Position numbers and translations under genes: made by a program
Part shown: positions 44,760-52,504 of the stretch, in pieces
Numbering within the stretch: the stretch's first letter is position 1
Layout of the letters: every line of letters starts with the position of its first letter
Notes under the pieces: model-generated
What the model was told of the DNA's origin: nothing
Seen by the model: only the letters and a program-made list of their open reading frames with translations
The model's database searches: none
Assembly: GCA_964611125.1 (NCBI GenBank)
Contig: CAZSZO010000001.1
Location: 62,001-126,000, forward strand
Direction of reading: 5' to 3'
DNA: 64,000 nucleotides
Source of the DNA: JAEUIX01 sp964611125
GTDB taxonomy: Bacteria > Planctomycetota > Phycisphaerae > Phycisphaerales > UBA1924

Positions 44760-46124
44760 ATGCCCTCCAACATCACCATGCCCCGCCTCTCCGACACCAT
44801 GGAGGTCGGCACCATCGTCAAGTGGCACATCAAGCCCGGCCAGCGGGTCAAATCCGGCGACGTCATCGCCGACATCGAGACCGACAAGGCCACCATGGAG
44901 CTCCAAACCTTCGAGGATGGCGTGGTCGCCGAGCTCTCGGTGAAGGAAGGCCAGGCTGTCCCCGTCGGGACGCCCATCGTCGCCTTTGAAGGCGGCGCCG
45001 CCGCCACCGCCCCTGTTTCCGCCGCCAAGTCCTTGGCCAACGGTCAAGCCCAGTCGGCCGGCCCCGCCACCGCCACCCTCGCCGCACCGGTCCTCGCGGC
45101 CGATGCCAACGGCCACGCCGCCGAACATCGCGTGTTCGCGTCGCCGCTGGCCCGCAAGATCGCCGCCGAAGCGGGTGTCAACCTGCACGGGCTCGAAGGC
45201 TCGGGCCCCGCCGGCCGCATCGTCCGCAAGGATGTCGAAGCGTTTATCGCCCAGGCCCCCGCCGCGCCGCGTGCTGCGGTGCTGGTCGCCCAGTCGGTCC
45301 CGTCGGTCCCCACACGGACTCAGCCCGCCCACCCCGCCGCAGCCGCGGTCGTGCCCGGGGCCGCGTTCACGCACGCTGTCACGCCGCTCCAGGGCCGCAC
45401 CGTCGCCCTCTCCAACATGCGCGCGACCATCGCTCGTCGCCTGGTCGAGAGCAAGACGACCATCCCCCACTACCAGGTGACCGTCGCCGTGCGCATGGAC
45501 GCCCTGCTGGCCCTCCGTCAGCAGCTCAATGACCAGCTCGCCGCCCAGGGTGTCAAACTCAGCGTCAATGACTTCCTGGTCCGCGCCTGTGCCCTTTCGA
45601 TGCACAGCCACCCCTTCGTCAACAGCCGCTGGACGCCCAAGGGAACGCAAGGCAGCGCCGGCGACGCCATCGAGATCCTCTCAGGCGTCAACGTCGGCGT
45701 GGCCATCTCCCTGCCCGAGGAGAAGGGCGGCGGCCTCGTCGTCGCCACCCTCCGCAGCGCCGACAGCAAGGGCCTCCGCCAGATCTCCGGCGAGACCAAG
45801 GCTCTGGCCGAGAAGGCCCGCACCAAGGGCCTCACCATCGACGAGATGTCCGACGCCACCTTCACCATCTCGAATCTCGGCATGTTCGGCGTCGAGCACT
45901 TCACCGCCATCATCAACCCGCCCAACGCCGCCATCCTGGCCGTGGGCGCCGCCGCCAAGAAGCCCCTGGTCGAGACCGTCGCCGGCAAGGACTCGATCGT
46001 GATCGGGCACGAGATGCAGATGACCCTGTCAAGCGACCATCGCATCGTCGACGGCGCCATGGCCGCGGCGTACCTCTCCACGGTCAAGTCGATGCTCGAA
46101 AGACCCGCGACCCTGCTCGTCTGA
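44760..46124 (+). CDS. pdhC: Pyruvate dehydrogenase E2 (dihydrolipoamide acetyltransferase)
   Basis: Core of the pyruvate dehydrogenase complex, 454 residues. An N-terminal lipoyl domain (1-80) has the lipoylated lysine in ETDKATMEL. An Ala-rich linker and a peripheral-subunit-binding domain (about 122-158, FASPLARKIAAEAGVNLHGL) follow. The catalytic domain has the active histidine in SSDHRIVDGAMAAAYL and ends DRPA-like ERPATLLV. AAGGA lies 9 nt before the ATG at 44760; the open frame to 44571 is not needed. E1-beta is two genes upstream. Confidence 0.94.
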   Translation: MPSNITMPRLSDTMEVGTIVKWHIKPGQRVKSGDVIADIETDKATMELQTFEDGVVAELSVKEGQAVPVGTPIVAFEGGAAATAPVSAAKSLANGQAQSAGPATATLAAPVLAADANGHAAEHRVFASPLARKIAAEAGVNLHGLEGSGPAGRIVRKDVEAFIAQAPAAPRAAVLVAQSVPSVPTRTQPAHPAAAAVVPGAAFTHAVTPLQGRTVALSNMRATIARRLVESKTTIPHYQVTVAVRMDALLALRQQLNDQLAAQGVKLSVNDFLVRACALSMHSHPFVNSRWTPKGTQGSAGDAIEILSGVNVGVAISLPEEKGGGLVVATLRSADSKGLRQISGETKALAEKARTKGLTIDEMSDATFTISNLGMFGVEHFTAIINPPNAAILAVGAAAKKPLVETVAGKDSIVIGHEMQMTLSSDHRIVDGAMAAAYLSTVKSMLERPATLLV

Positions 46125-46188
46125 TCACGTGGATGGGGGTCAGGAAGGACACCGGCGGAGCCGCAAGGCGCCTGGGGTCCGAGCGCTC

Positions 46189-47073
46189 ATGCGGATCCTG
46201 GGCGTAGACATCACGAGCACCCCGGGGCCGAAAAAGCCCTTGGCCGCGTGCGCCGCGACATTCGTCGAAGGGCAGCGGGGCGCCGGCCTGCTGCAGATCG
46301 ATTCGATAGACGCCCTGCCCTGCTGGGCGGCCCTGACCGCCGCCATCGACAACGCCGGGCCAGACGCTGTCATCGGGCTTGATTGCCCGCTCGGCCAGGC
46401 GCGGGAGTTCGTCCGCGCCATCGGCTGGCCGACCGAGTGGCCGGCGCTGATCGCGCACGTTCGCGCCATGTCCGCCGATGGCTTTGTGAACGCTCTCCGG
46501 GCGTTCTGTGCCGGCCGCCCCGAGGGCCGCAAGTTCATCCGTCGCCGCACCGACTCACTCGCCGGCGCCGCCGCGGCGAACAACTTCGTCCGCCCGCCGG
46601 TCGCCCGCATGTTCCATCAGGCCGCCGCGCACCTGGATTTCACCCGCTTTGACGCGCTCGCCCATCAGCGCAATTCCGGGGCGCCCCGGCTGGTCGAGGT
46701 CTACCCCAAGCTCGCGGCCCAGGCCGCGGCCCCACCCACCGACCGGGCGCCCCCACTCCCCTACAAAGACGGCCGTGCCACGCAGCTTGCAGCCCGCCGC
46801 GCGGCCCGCGGCCGCATCCTCGATTGGCTATTGACCGATGTGTCGGCCGAAGGGCCCGCCGACATCTACGGATTCCGAATCGTCCTCACCCCGCGCCAGC
46901 GCAAAGCCTGCCTGCACGATGACCAAGGCGATCTGCTCGATTCGGTCTTGGCCGCGGTGCAGGCAGCCTGGGCGGGGGCCCGGCTCAACAACGGCTGGGG
47001 CCCGCCGACCGGCATCGACCCGCTGGAAGGCTGGATCGCCGATCCGTCGCTGCTCACCAGACGATGTTCTTGA
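46189..47073 (+). CDS. DUF429 protein, predicted RNase H-like nuclease
   Basis: 294 residues. The start ILGVDITSTPGPKKPLAACAA and the acidic GLDCPLG segment match the RNase H-like fold of the DUF429 family, where aspartates would bind metal. Other parts are FIRRRTDSLAGAAAANN, VEVYPKLAAQ and a C-terminal DDQGDLLDSVLAA with another acidic pair. Activity for this family is not established. It starts at ATG 46189 (MRILGVD), 64 nt after pdhC. Its last 20 nt overlap the 3' end of the convergent aminotransferase gene. Confidence 0.7.
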   Translation: MRILGVDITSTPGPKKPLAACAATFVEGQRGAGLLQIDSIDALPCWAALTAAIDNAGPDAVIGLDCPLGQAREFVRAIGWPTEWPALIAHVRAMSADGFVNALRAFCAGRPEGRKFIRRRTDSLAGAAAANNFVRPPVARMFHQAAAHLDFTRFDALAHQRNSGAPRLVEVYPKLAAQAAAPPTDRAPPLPYKDGRATQLAARRAARGRILDWLLTDVSAEGPADIYGFRIVLTPRQRKACLHDDQGDLLDSVLAAVQAAWAGARLNNGWGPPTGIDPLEGWIADPSLLTRRCS

Positions 47074-48304
47074 GCCGCCCCATCGCTTCTGCAATCCGGG
47101 CGGTCTCGCGGGTCAGGCTCACCCGCACCCATCCCGCAGCGCTGTCGGCGAAACCGGCCCCGGGGACCGTCACCACCGCGGCCTCATCAATCAGCCTCCC
47201 CACGAACGCCCAGGAGTCCATCGGCGCCCCCGTCGCGCGGTCGATCGGGCAGCGAGCCCACACAAAGATCCCCGCCTCCGGCGCGGCCACCTCGCACCCG
47301 ATCGCCCTCAGGCCCTGGACCACCAGATCCCGCCGCCGGGCGTACTCGGCCCGCATCGTCCCGATCAGCGGGTCATCGAACCGGTCGAGCGCCACCGCCC
47401 CGGCGTTCTGCACCGCGTTGAAAGCACCGCTGTCATAGTTGTCCTTGGTCTGCTTCAGCGCCCCGATCACCGCCTCGTGCCCCACCGCGAAGGCGATCCG
47501 CCACCCCGTCATGTTGAAGGTCTTGCTCAGCGAGTGGAACTCGATCGCCGCAGTCGTCGCGATGTTCGCCGACGGCGCCTGCCAGATGCTCGGGACCGGC
47601 TGATCGAAATAGATCTCGCTGTACGCCAGGTCCGACGCGACGGTGATCCCTCGCTCCCCGCCGAACCGCACCGCCTCATCGAACAACTCAACCGTCGCTG
47701 AGGCCCCCGTGGGGTTCCCCGGGAAGTTCAGCCACATCAGCCGGCTCCCCTTGACCGCGTCGGCAGGAACGCGGTCCAGGCGTGGTCGCCAGCCGTCCTC
47801 AGGATGCGTCTCCACCCGGTGCACGACGCCCCCGGCCATCACCGTGCTCGCCGCGTACACCGGGTACGCCGGCGGAAAGATGATCGCCCCGTCGCCGTGG
47901 TTCAGCAGGCCCAGCGGCAGGTGTGAAATGCCGTCCTTGCTGCCGATCAGCGCCAGCAGATGGCGGGCCGGATCGACCGTCACGCCGAAGCGCCGCTGCA
48001 TGAACTGCGCCGCAGCCGAGAGAAACCGCTTGGTGCCGTAGCAGTCGGGATACTGGTGGTGCGCCGGCATCCGCATCTGCCGGTCCATCTCCTCGATCAC
48101 GAACTCCGGCGTCGGCCTGTCCGGATCGCCGACGCCCAGGTTGATCACGTCCTTCCCCGCCGCGATCGCCGCCCGCTTCTTGTCGTCGATGGCGTTGAAC
48201 AGGAACGGCGGCAGGGCCTTGAGCCGGTCGGAACGCAGTGTCGCGGCGACCGGGCCGCCGGTCGAAGCGGCGGTAGGAGTGGGTTTGGCGGGAGCGGTGG
48301 TCAT
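47054..48304 (-). CDS. dapL: Class I/II aminotransferase, LL-diaminopimelate aminotransferase type
   Basis: PLP enzyme of 416 residues. The N-terminal region has SDRLKALPPFLFNAIDDKK and VINLGVGDPDRPTP, then HHQYPDCYGTKRFLSA, the aspartate in VASDLAYSEIYFD and the PLP lysine in FHSLSKTFNMTGWRIAFAVG. The C-terminal WVRVSLTRETARI binds the carboxylate. These fit the DapL group that makes LL-diaminopimelate directly from tetrahydrodipicolinate in lysine and peptidoglycan synthesis; a broader aminotransferase is possible. ATG at 48304 chosen; the upstream open frame is Arg/Ser-rich. It lies 82 bp after the symporter gene. Confidence 0.82.
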   Translation of the reverse strand: MTTAPAKPTPTAASTGGPVAATLRSDRLKALPPFLFNAIDDKKRAAIAAGKDVINLGVGDPDRPTPEFVIEEMDRQMRMPAHHQYPDCYGTKRFLSAAAQFMQRRFGVTVDPARHLLALIGSKDGISHLPLGLLNHGDGAIIFPPAYPVYAASTVMAGGVVHRVETHPEDGWRPRLDRVPADAVKGSRLMWLNFPGNPTGASATVELFDEAVRFGGERGITVASDLAYSEIYFDQPVPSIWQAPSANIATTAAIEFHSLSKTFNMTGWRIAFAVGHEAVIGALKQTKDNYDSGAFNAVQNAGAVALDRFDDPLIGTMRAEYARRRDLVVQGLRAIGCEVAAPEAGIFVWARCPIDRATGAPMDSWAFVGRLIDEAAVVTVPGAGFADSAAGWVRVSLTRETARIAEAMGRLKNIVW

Positions 48305-48386
48305 GTCGAGTTTCGCAGGGGGACGTGTGAATATGCGGCGGGCCCAGAGGGGCGCCGTCGCCGATCGTACCTTCGCTCCGAGCCCT

Positions 48387-50084
48387 TCAGCCGATTCGCC
48401 CCGCCGGCTCAACCCGAGCCGGTTTGCTCGCCTTCCCCAGGCAGCAGACGCCGAACGCGATCGCCCCTCCGACAAGCAGCTGCCACGGGAACGCGATCGG
48501 ATAGTCCTTCAGGCTCCGGGCAATGCCCGCGCCGCCGTTGGTCTCCGTCCACCGCACCGACCCCGCCCAGAGCTCCCAGATCGGCTTCTGAAAGGCCAGC
48601 TGGGTCAGCCCGCCGACCACCAGCGCGGCGATGCAACTCCATGTGCTCCCGCGCGGCGTAAACAAGGCCGCCAGAAACACCCCCAGCAACCCCGCATACG
48701 CGAAGGTCATCACGGAAAGCACAAAGTCCAGGATCGTCCGGTCCCTGGGGTCGTACCACACCGTGCAAGCCAGAGCCATCGCGCCCAGCGCGAACCCCGC
48801 CAGCACCGTGGCCCAGCGCCCCACTCGAAGATCGTGGGCCTCGTCGGCCGCCGATCGGCGGGCGTCGCCGCGCCGCAGCGCCCGGAGTGGTCGGTACACA
48901 TCACCCACGAACGAGCTCGCCATCGCGCTGAGCCCGGAGTTGATCCCCGCGGGCCCGCACGCAAAGAGCCCCGCGATCACCAGCCCCGCGCCCCACCCGC
49001 GCATCTCCCGGAGCGCAAAGACCTGGAAAACCGAGTCGCTTCCCCCCGCCTCGTACCCCGGCGCCGCGCCGCCCATCAGATCCGGCCGCTTGTAGAACAC
49101 CCAGAGCAAGAGCCCCAGCACCAGGAACACCAGCACCGCTGGCACGCCGATCAGCACCCCGCTGATCACCGACCACGCCCCCTTCGACGCGGACCGGCAG
49201 GTCAGCATCCGCTGAACCAGGTCCTGATCCGCGCCGTGTGAGGCGATCGTCAGCAGCACGAACCCCGTCAGCGCCGTCCACAGCGTGAACTGCTTGGACA
49301 GATCCCACGAGAGGCTGATCACCGTCAGCTTCGAGGCATCACCCCCCACACCCCCCAGACCCCCCGCCACTCCCGGCACCGCGCCCGGGTGCTGCAGCGC
49401 CTCCAGCACCGCCCCCGTGCCCGCCGGGATGCGGAGCCACAGCACCACGATGGTCGCGATCGCCGCCCCGAGATACACCGTAACCTGGAGCACATCCAGC
49501 CAGATCACGCTCCGCACGCCGCCGAAAAAACACAGCCCGATCCCCAGCAACGTAAAGAACACGATCAGCACCGCCTGCTCTCGAGCGCCCGCCCCTTCAC
49601 CGAAAATCACGATCGCCGCCGGAATCGCCGCCACGAACACCCGCGCCCCGCTCGCAAAGACCCGCCCCGCCAGATACGCCGTCGCCGCGGCGATCCGCCC
49701 CGCCTCCCCGAACCGGCGCGAGAGCAACTCGTAGGGCGTCCCCACACCCAATCGGTAGTACGCCGGGATGAACACCGTCGCCAGCACGATCGCCGCGACG
49801 ATCCCCCCGATGCTGCTGCTCAGATACGTCAGGTCGCCCGCATAGGACGACTGAGGCACCCCGACATACGTCGCAGCGGATTGCGCCGTCGACAGGATCG
49901 AGAACGCCACCGCCCACACCGGCATCGAGCGCGACGCCAGGAAGTAGTCCTCCGTGCTCTTCGCGCCCCCCCGCGACGCCCACACGCTCGCGCCGATCAG
50001 CGCGGCGAAGTACCCGCCAAGCACCAGCCAGTCTCCCGCTGCGAGCTGAGCGACCCCCACCACCATCGGAACCTGCTGCACCAT
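48387..50084 (-). CDS. Sodium:solute symporter (SSS family)
   Basis: 565-residue membrane protein with about 13 hydrophobic segments. SSS-family features include the start DWLVLGGYFAALIGASVWAS, the E-D-Y-F-L-A-x-R segment (STEDYFLASRSMPVWAVAFSILS) and GADQDLVQRMLTCRSASKG, the typical conserved loop. The solute is unknown; sugar, sialic-acid-type or myo-inositol transport are possible. The start may be ATG 50084 or 50066. A TACGCT hexamer is 6 nt before 50084 and no Shine-Dalgarno is present. Divergent from the amidase gene across 48 bp. Confidence 0.87.
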   Translation of the reverse strand: MVQQVPMVVGVAQLAAGDWLVLGGYFAALIGASVWASRGGAKSTEDYFLASRSMPVWAVAFSILSTAQSAATYVGVPQSSYAGDLTYLSSSIGGIVAAIVLATVFIPAYYRLGVGTPYELLSRRFGEAGRIAAATAYLAGRVFASGARVFVAAIPAAIVIFGEGAGAREQAVLIVFFTLLGIGLCFFGGVRSVIWLDVLQVTVYLGAAIATIVVLWLRIPAGTGAVLEALQHPGAVPGVAGGLGGVGGDASKLTVISLSWDLSKQFTLWTALTGFVLLTIASHGADQDLVQRMLTCRSASKGAWSVISGVLIGVPAVLVFLVLGLLLWVFYKRPDLMGGAAPGYEAGGSDSVFQVFALREMRGWGAGLVIAGLFACGPAGINSGLSAMASSFVGDVYRPLRALRRGDARRSAADEAHDLRVGRWATVLAGFALGAMALACTVWYDPRDRTILDFVLSVMTFAYAGLLGVFLAALFTPRGSTWSCIAALVVGGLTQLAFQKPIWELWAGSVRWTETNGGAGIARSLKDYPIAFPWQLLVGGAIAFGVCCLGKASKPARVEPAGRIG

Positions 50085-50090
50085 GCGCCG

Positions 50091-50096
50091 AGCGTA
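50091..50096 (-). promoter_or_regulatory. -10-like hexamer before the symporter gene
   Basis: TACGCT is exactly 6 nt before the ATG at 50084, with no Shine-Dalgarno, predicting a leaderless mRNA. It mirrors the element for the divergent amidase gene. Confidence 0.4.
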
Positions 50097-50120
50097 TCGA
50101 CTTCGTCAGCCGCCGCGCAG

Positions 50121-50126
50121 TACGCT
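50121..50126 (+). promoter_or_regulatory. -10-like hexamer before the amidase gene
   Basis: TACGCT is exactly 6 nt before the ATG at 50133. A TCGACT hexamer 18 bp further upstream is a fair -35. No Shine-Dalgarno, so a leaderless mRNA is likely. Confidence 0.45.
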
Positions 50127-50132
50127 TCGCCC

Positions 50133-51170
50133 ATGTGCACCCGCCTTCGATGGATCCTCCAGGCGCTCGCCCTGCTCCTTCTGCTCCCCGCCGTCCACGG
50201 CTGCGCCGCCAAGCCCGGCGCCCCCGCCTACACCCGCCAGGGCGACGAGATCGTCGTCTGCGGCCAGCTCTTCCACACCGGCGCCCCCGTCGTCCTCTGG
50301 ACCGATCCGGGGGGCTATGACGCCTATCGCACCGAGAAGCGGTTCGCACCTCTGGACAAATCCTCCTGGCAATCCCTCCATAAGGAGGGCAAGGCCCCCG
50401 ACTCCCCGGAGCGCTACGGCGTGCGCTTCTTCCGCTTCGCCGAGAAGCAGCCCGAAAGCTGGTGGGGCGCCGGCCCACTCCCCAAAGAAACCGTCGACCG
50501 CGTCCGCGGCGGCGGCTGGGACCTCCCAGCCTTACAGGGCGTGGTCGACCAGTTCGTCCTCCACTATGACGTCTGCGGAACCAGCCGCCAGTGCTTCCGT
50601 GTCCTCCACGACCTGCGCGGCCTCTCGGTCCACTTCATGCTCGATATCGACGGCACCATCTACCAGACCCTCGACCTCAAGGAGCGCGCCTGGCACGCCA
50701 CCGTCAGCAACGACCGCTCCATCGGCATCGAGATCGCCAACATGGGCGCCTATACCGACAGCGAGAAAAACCCCTTCGACCGCTGGTACGGCCGCGATGA
50801 GCAGGGCCCCCGCATCACCGTGCCCGAGGACCTGGGCGATGGCGGCGTCCGCACCCCCGGCTACGTCGGCCGCCCCGCCCGGCCTGAGCTGGTCACTGGA
50901 GAGATCCAGGGCCGCACCCTCCGGCAATACGACCTGACCCCGCAGCAGTACGCCTCGCTCACCAAGCTCACCGCCACGCTCTGCCGGGTCTTTCCCAATA
51001 TCAAGCCCGACTACCCGCGCGACGAGCAGGGCGCCCTGATCACCCGCGCCCTGGGCGAGGAGCAGCTCCGCACGTTCAAGGGCGTGCTCGGGCACTACCA
51101 CATTCAGGCCGACAAGGCCGACCCCGGCCCCGCCCTGCAATGGGACCGGGTGCTCCGCGAAGCCCGCTGA
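50133..51170 (+). CDS. N-acetylmuramoyl-L-alanine amidase lipoprotein
   Basis: Peptidoglycan amidase of the Amidase_2 (AmpD/PGRP) type, 345 residues. The lipoprotein signal ends at VHGCAAK (C about 24). A roughly 100-residue N-terminal part of unknown type precedes the catalytic domain (about 130-330). Zinc ligands are consistent with the histidine in QFVLHYDVCGTS, later H in KERAWHATVSNDRSIGIEIAN and H in GVLGHYHIQADKADPGP with the following D. It would cleave the stem peptide from MurNAc in the envelope. Divergent from the symporter gene. Confidence 0.85.
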   Translation: MCTRLRWILQALALLLLLPAVHGCAAKPGAPAYTRQGDEIVVCGQLFHTGAPVVLWTDPGGYDAYRTEKRFAPLDKSSWQSLHKEGKAPDSPERYGVRFFRFAEKQPESWWGAGPLPKETVDRVRGGGWDLPALQGVVDQFVLHYDVCGTSRQCFRVLHDLRGLSVHFMLDIDGTIYQTLDLKERAWHATVSNDRSIGIEIANMGAYTDSEKNPFDRWYGRDEQGPRITVPEDLGDGGVRTPGYVGRPARPELVTGEIQGRTLRQYDLTPQQYASLTKLTATLCRVFPNIKPDYPRDEQGALITRALGEEQLRTFKGVLGHYHIQADKADPGPALQWDRVLREAR

Positions 51171-51175
51171 CTGCC

Positions 51176-51243
51176 ATCACCGGTTGGCAATCACCGGCCA
51201 GCAATCACCGGCCAAATCACCGACCAGCCATCACCGATTGGAC
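51176..51243. repeat. 14-bp tandem repeat, five copies
   Basis: Five head-to-tail units beginning ATCACCG (for example ATCACCGGCCAGCA) with lengths 14, 14, 12, 14 and 14 fill the space between two convergent genes. The last unit includes the stop codon of the leftward gene. Confidence 0.8.
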
Positions 51244-51746
51244 ACCAGCGTCGCCCGCCCGTCGACGATCACGATCCCGTAGCTTTCGCCGTCGCGCCCC
51301 GCCAGCGCCAGCAGTTGCTCATCGCTGATGAGTTCCACCCCGGGCCCCTCCGGCGACCCCGTCACCATCAGCCGCTCCTGGATCCCGGGCCGATCGCCGA
51401 TCAGCTCCACCCGCCCCGCGAGCGGCTGCGTCACGCCGGCCGAGACCTCAGCCCCAGCGCTCGGAGGCCCCGCCTGAGTCCCCGCCAGCTCCGGCGCCCC
51501 GTTCTGAGCGGATCGCCCTGTCGCCAGCGCTGTCGCCAGCGCCCACAGCACCACCCCGCCGAGCACGACCGCCCCAGCCCCGCACAGCGGCGCCAACCGC
51601 CGCCGAAGCCGGCGGGCCGCCATCGCGGCCTGAAGCTCGCCGAGCATCAGCTCGCGCCGCGCCGCCGCCTCCGGAGTCAGCTGGCGCTCGTCGTCCATCA
51701 CCGCATCCCCGCTGCTTTGCCCGCTCCCGCAGGATCGCCTGATCAT
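51231..51746 (-). CDS. Putative anti-sigma or regulatory membrane protein
   Basis: 171 residues with a single membrane segment (about 52-75, LCGAGAVVLGGVVLWALATALA). The N-terminal part is cytoplasmic and helical, with charged residues (LTPEAAARRELMLGELQAAM), and the C-terminal part is outside. It has no recognised zinc-anti-sigma motif. The start overlaps the stop of the ECF sigma gene by 4 nt (ATGA), and this position, with the single-span layout, makes an anti-sigma role likely but unproven. Its stop lies in a tandem repeat. Confidence 0.55.
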   Translation of the reverse strand: MIRRSCGSGQSSGDAVMDDERQLTPEAAARRELMLGELQAAMAARRLRRRLAPLCGAGAVVLGGVVLWALATALATGRSAQNGAPELAGTQAGPPSAGAEVSAGVTQPLAGRVELIGDRPGIQERLMVTGSPEGPGVELISDEQLLALAGRDGESYGIVIVDGRATLVSNR

Positions 51747-52504
51747 TCGTGTTGCTCCCCAAGCAGCCGCCGCAAGCGGGCCAGGCCGCGCCGCACCCGG
51801 CCCTGCACCGCATCGATGGTCGTTCCCAGATTCGCAGCGCTCGCCTTGGCGCCCAGACCGGGGCCAAACCGCATGCGGATCGCCTCCTCATCCCCCGGCG
51901 CGAGCTCCGCCAGGCGGGCCCACACCGCCTCGATGGCCTCTTCAAGGCTTGCCTCCCCGGCGGCCACGCGGGCATCGGGCGGGCTGGCCCGGCGGGCCCG
52001 CTCCCGGGCCAGGCGTCGACCCTCCCGCCGCAACGCATCGATGCACGCGCTCCGCACGGTCTTCGTCATCCAGCCGTCAAGGGCCGCCCCGCTCTCGGCC
52101 GCCCGGAGCGAGACGATCACCCGCATGAACGCATCCTGCACCGCATCGAGGCAGAACGCCTCATCCCGCCCGCTGAATCGGCGCGCCAGGAGGAGCGCCC
52201 GCTCGAACCACACACCGTACAGCTGCTCCAGCGCCGCTGGGTCGCCAGCGCCGATCCGCCGTGCGATGTCGCCAGCCTCGCCATCCGGGAGCGCCGCACC
52301 CGCACCCACCGCCGCCGCCGAGTCCCCTGGCCGCTTCGCGCGGGCCCCGGCCGGGCCCTTCCCGGCTCCCTCAGTTTCGTCTGGTGGCGGGGGTCCATGC
52401 ATGCGCGGCGGACCACCTTGTCGAGAGTCTGGCCAGCCCAATCCGACCCCACCGGGTCCGATTGGCCGCCTAATCGAGACCGAACTCGTGCGGGCGAAGC
52501 TCAC
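51743..52504 (-). CDS. ECF-type RNA polymerase sigma factor
   Basis: 253 residues with an unusual Gly/Pro-rich N-terminal region of about 75. Region 2 is seen in LEQLYGVWFERALLLARRFSG and EAFCLDAVQDAFMRVIV, and region 4 in GDEEAIRMRFGPGLGAKASAANLGTTIDAVQGRVRRGLARLRRLL. It overlaps the gene before it (stop of the secretin-N-like gene) and the gene after it by 4 nt each, so all three are translated together. An internal ATG at 52402 is an alternative start. Targets are unknown. Confidence 0.83.
   Translation of the reverse strand: MSFARTSSVSIRRPIGPGGVGLGWPDSRQGGPPRMHGPPPPDETEGAGKGPAGARAKRPGDSAAAVGAGAALPDGEAGDIARRIGAGDPAALEQLYGVWFERALLLARRFSGRDEAFCLDAVQDAFMRVIVSLRAAESGAALDGWMTKTVRSACIDALRREGRRLARERARRASPPDARVAAGEASLEEAIEAVWARLAELAPGDEEAIRMRFGPGLGAKASAANLGTTIDAVQGRVRRGLARLRRLLGEQHE

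Noticed and set aside
51176..51243. CRISPR-like or attachment-site repeat
   Set aside because: 14-bp direct tandem units without spacers; no integrase, tRNA or transposase nearby. A minisatellite explains it.
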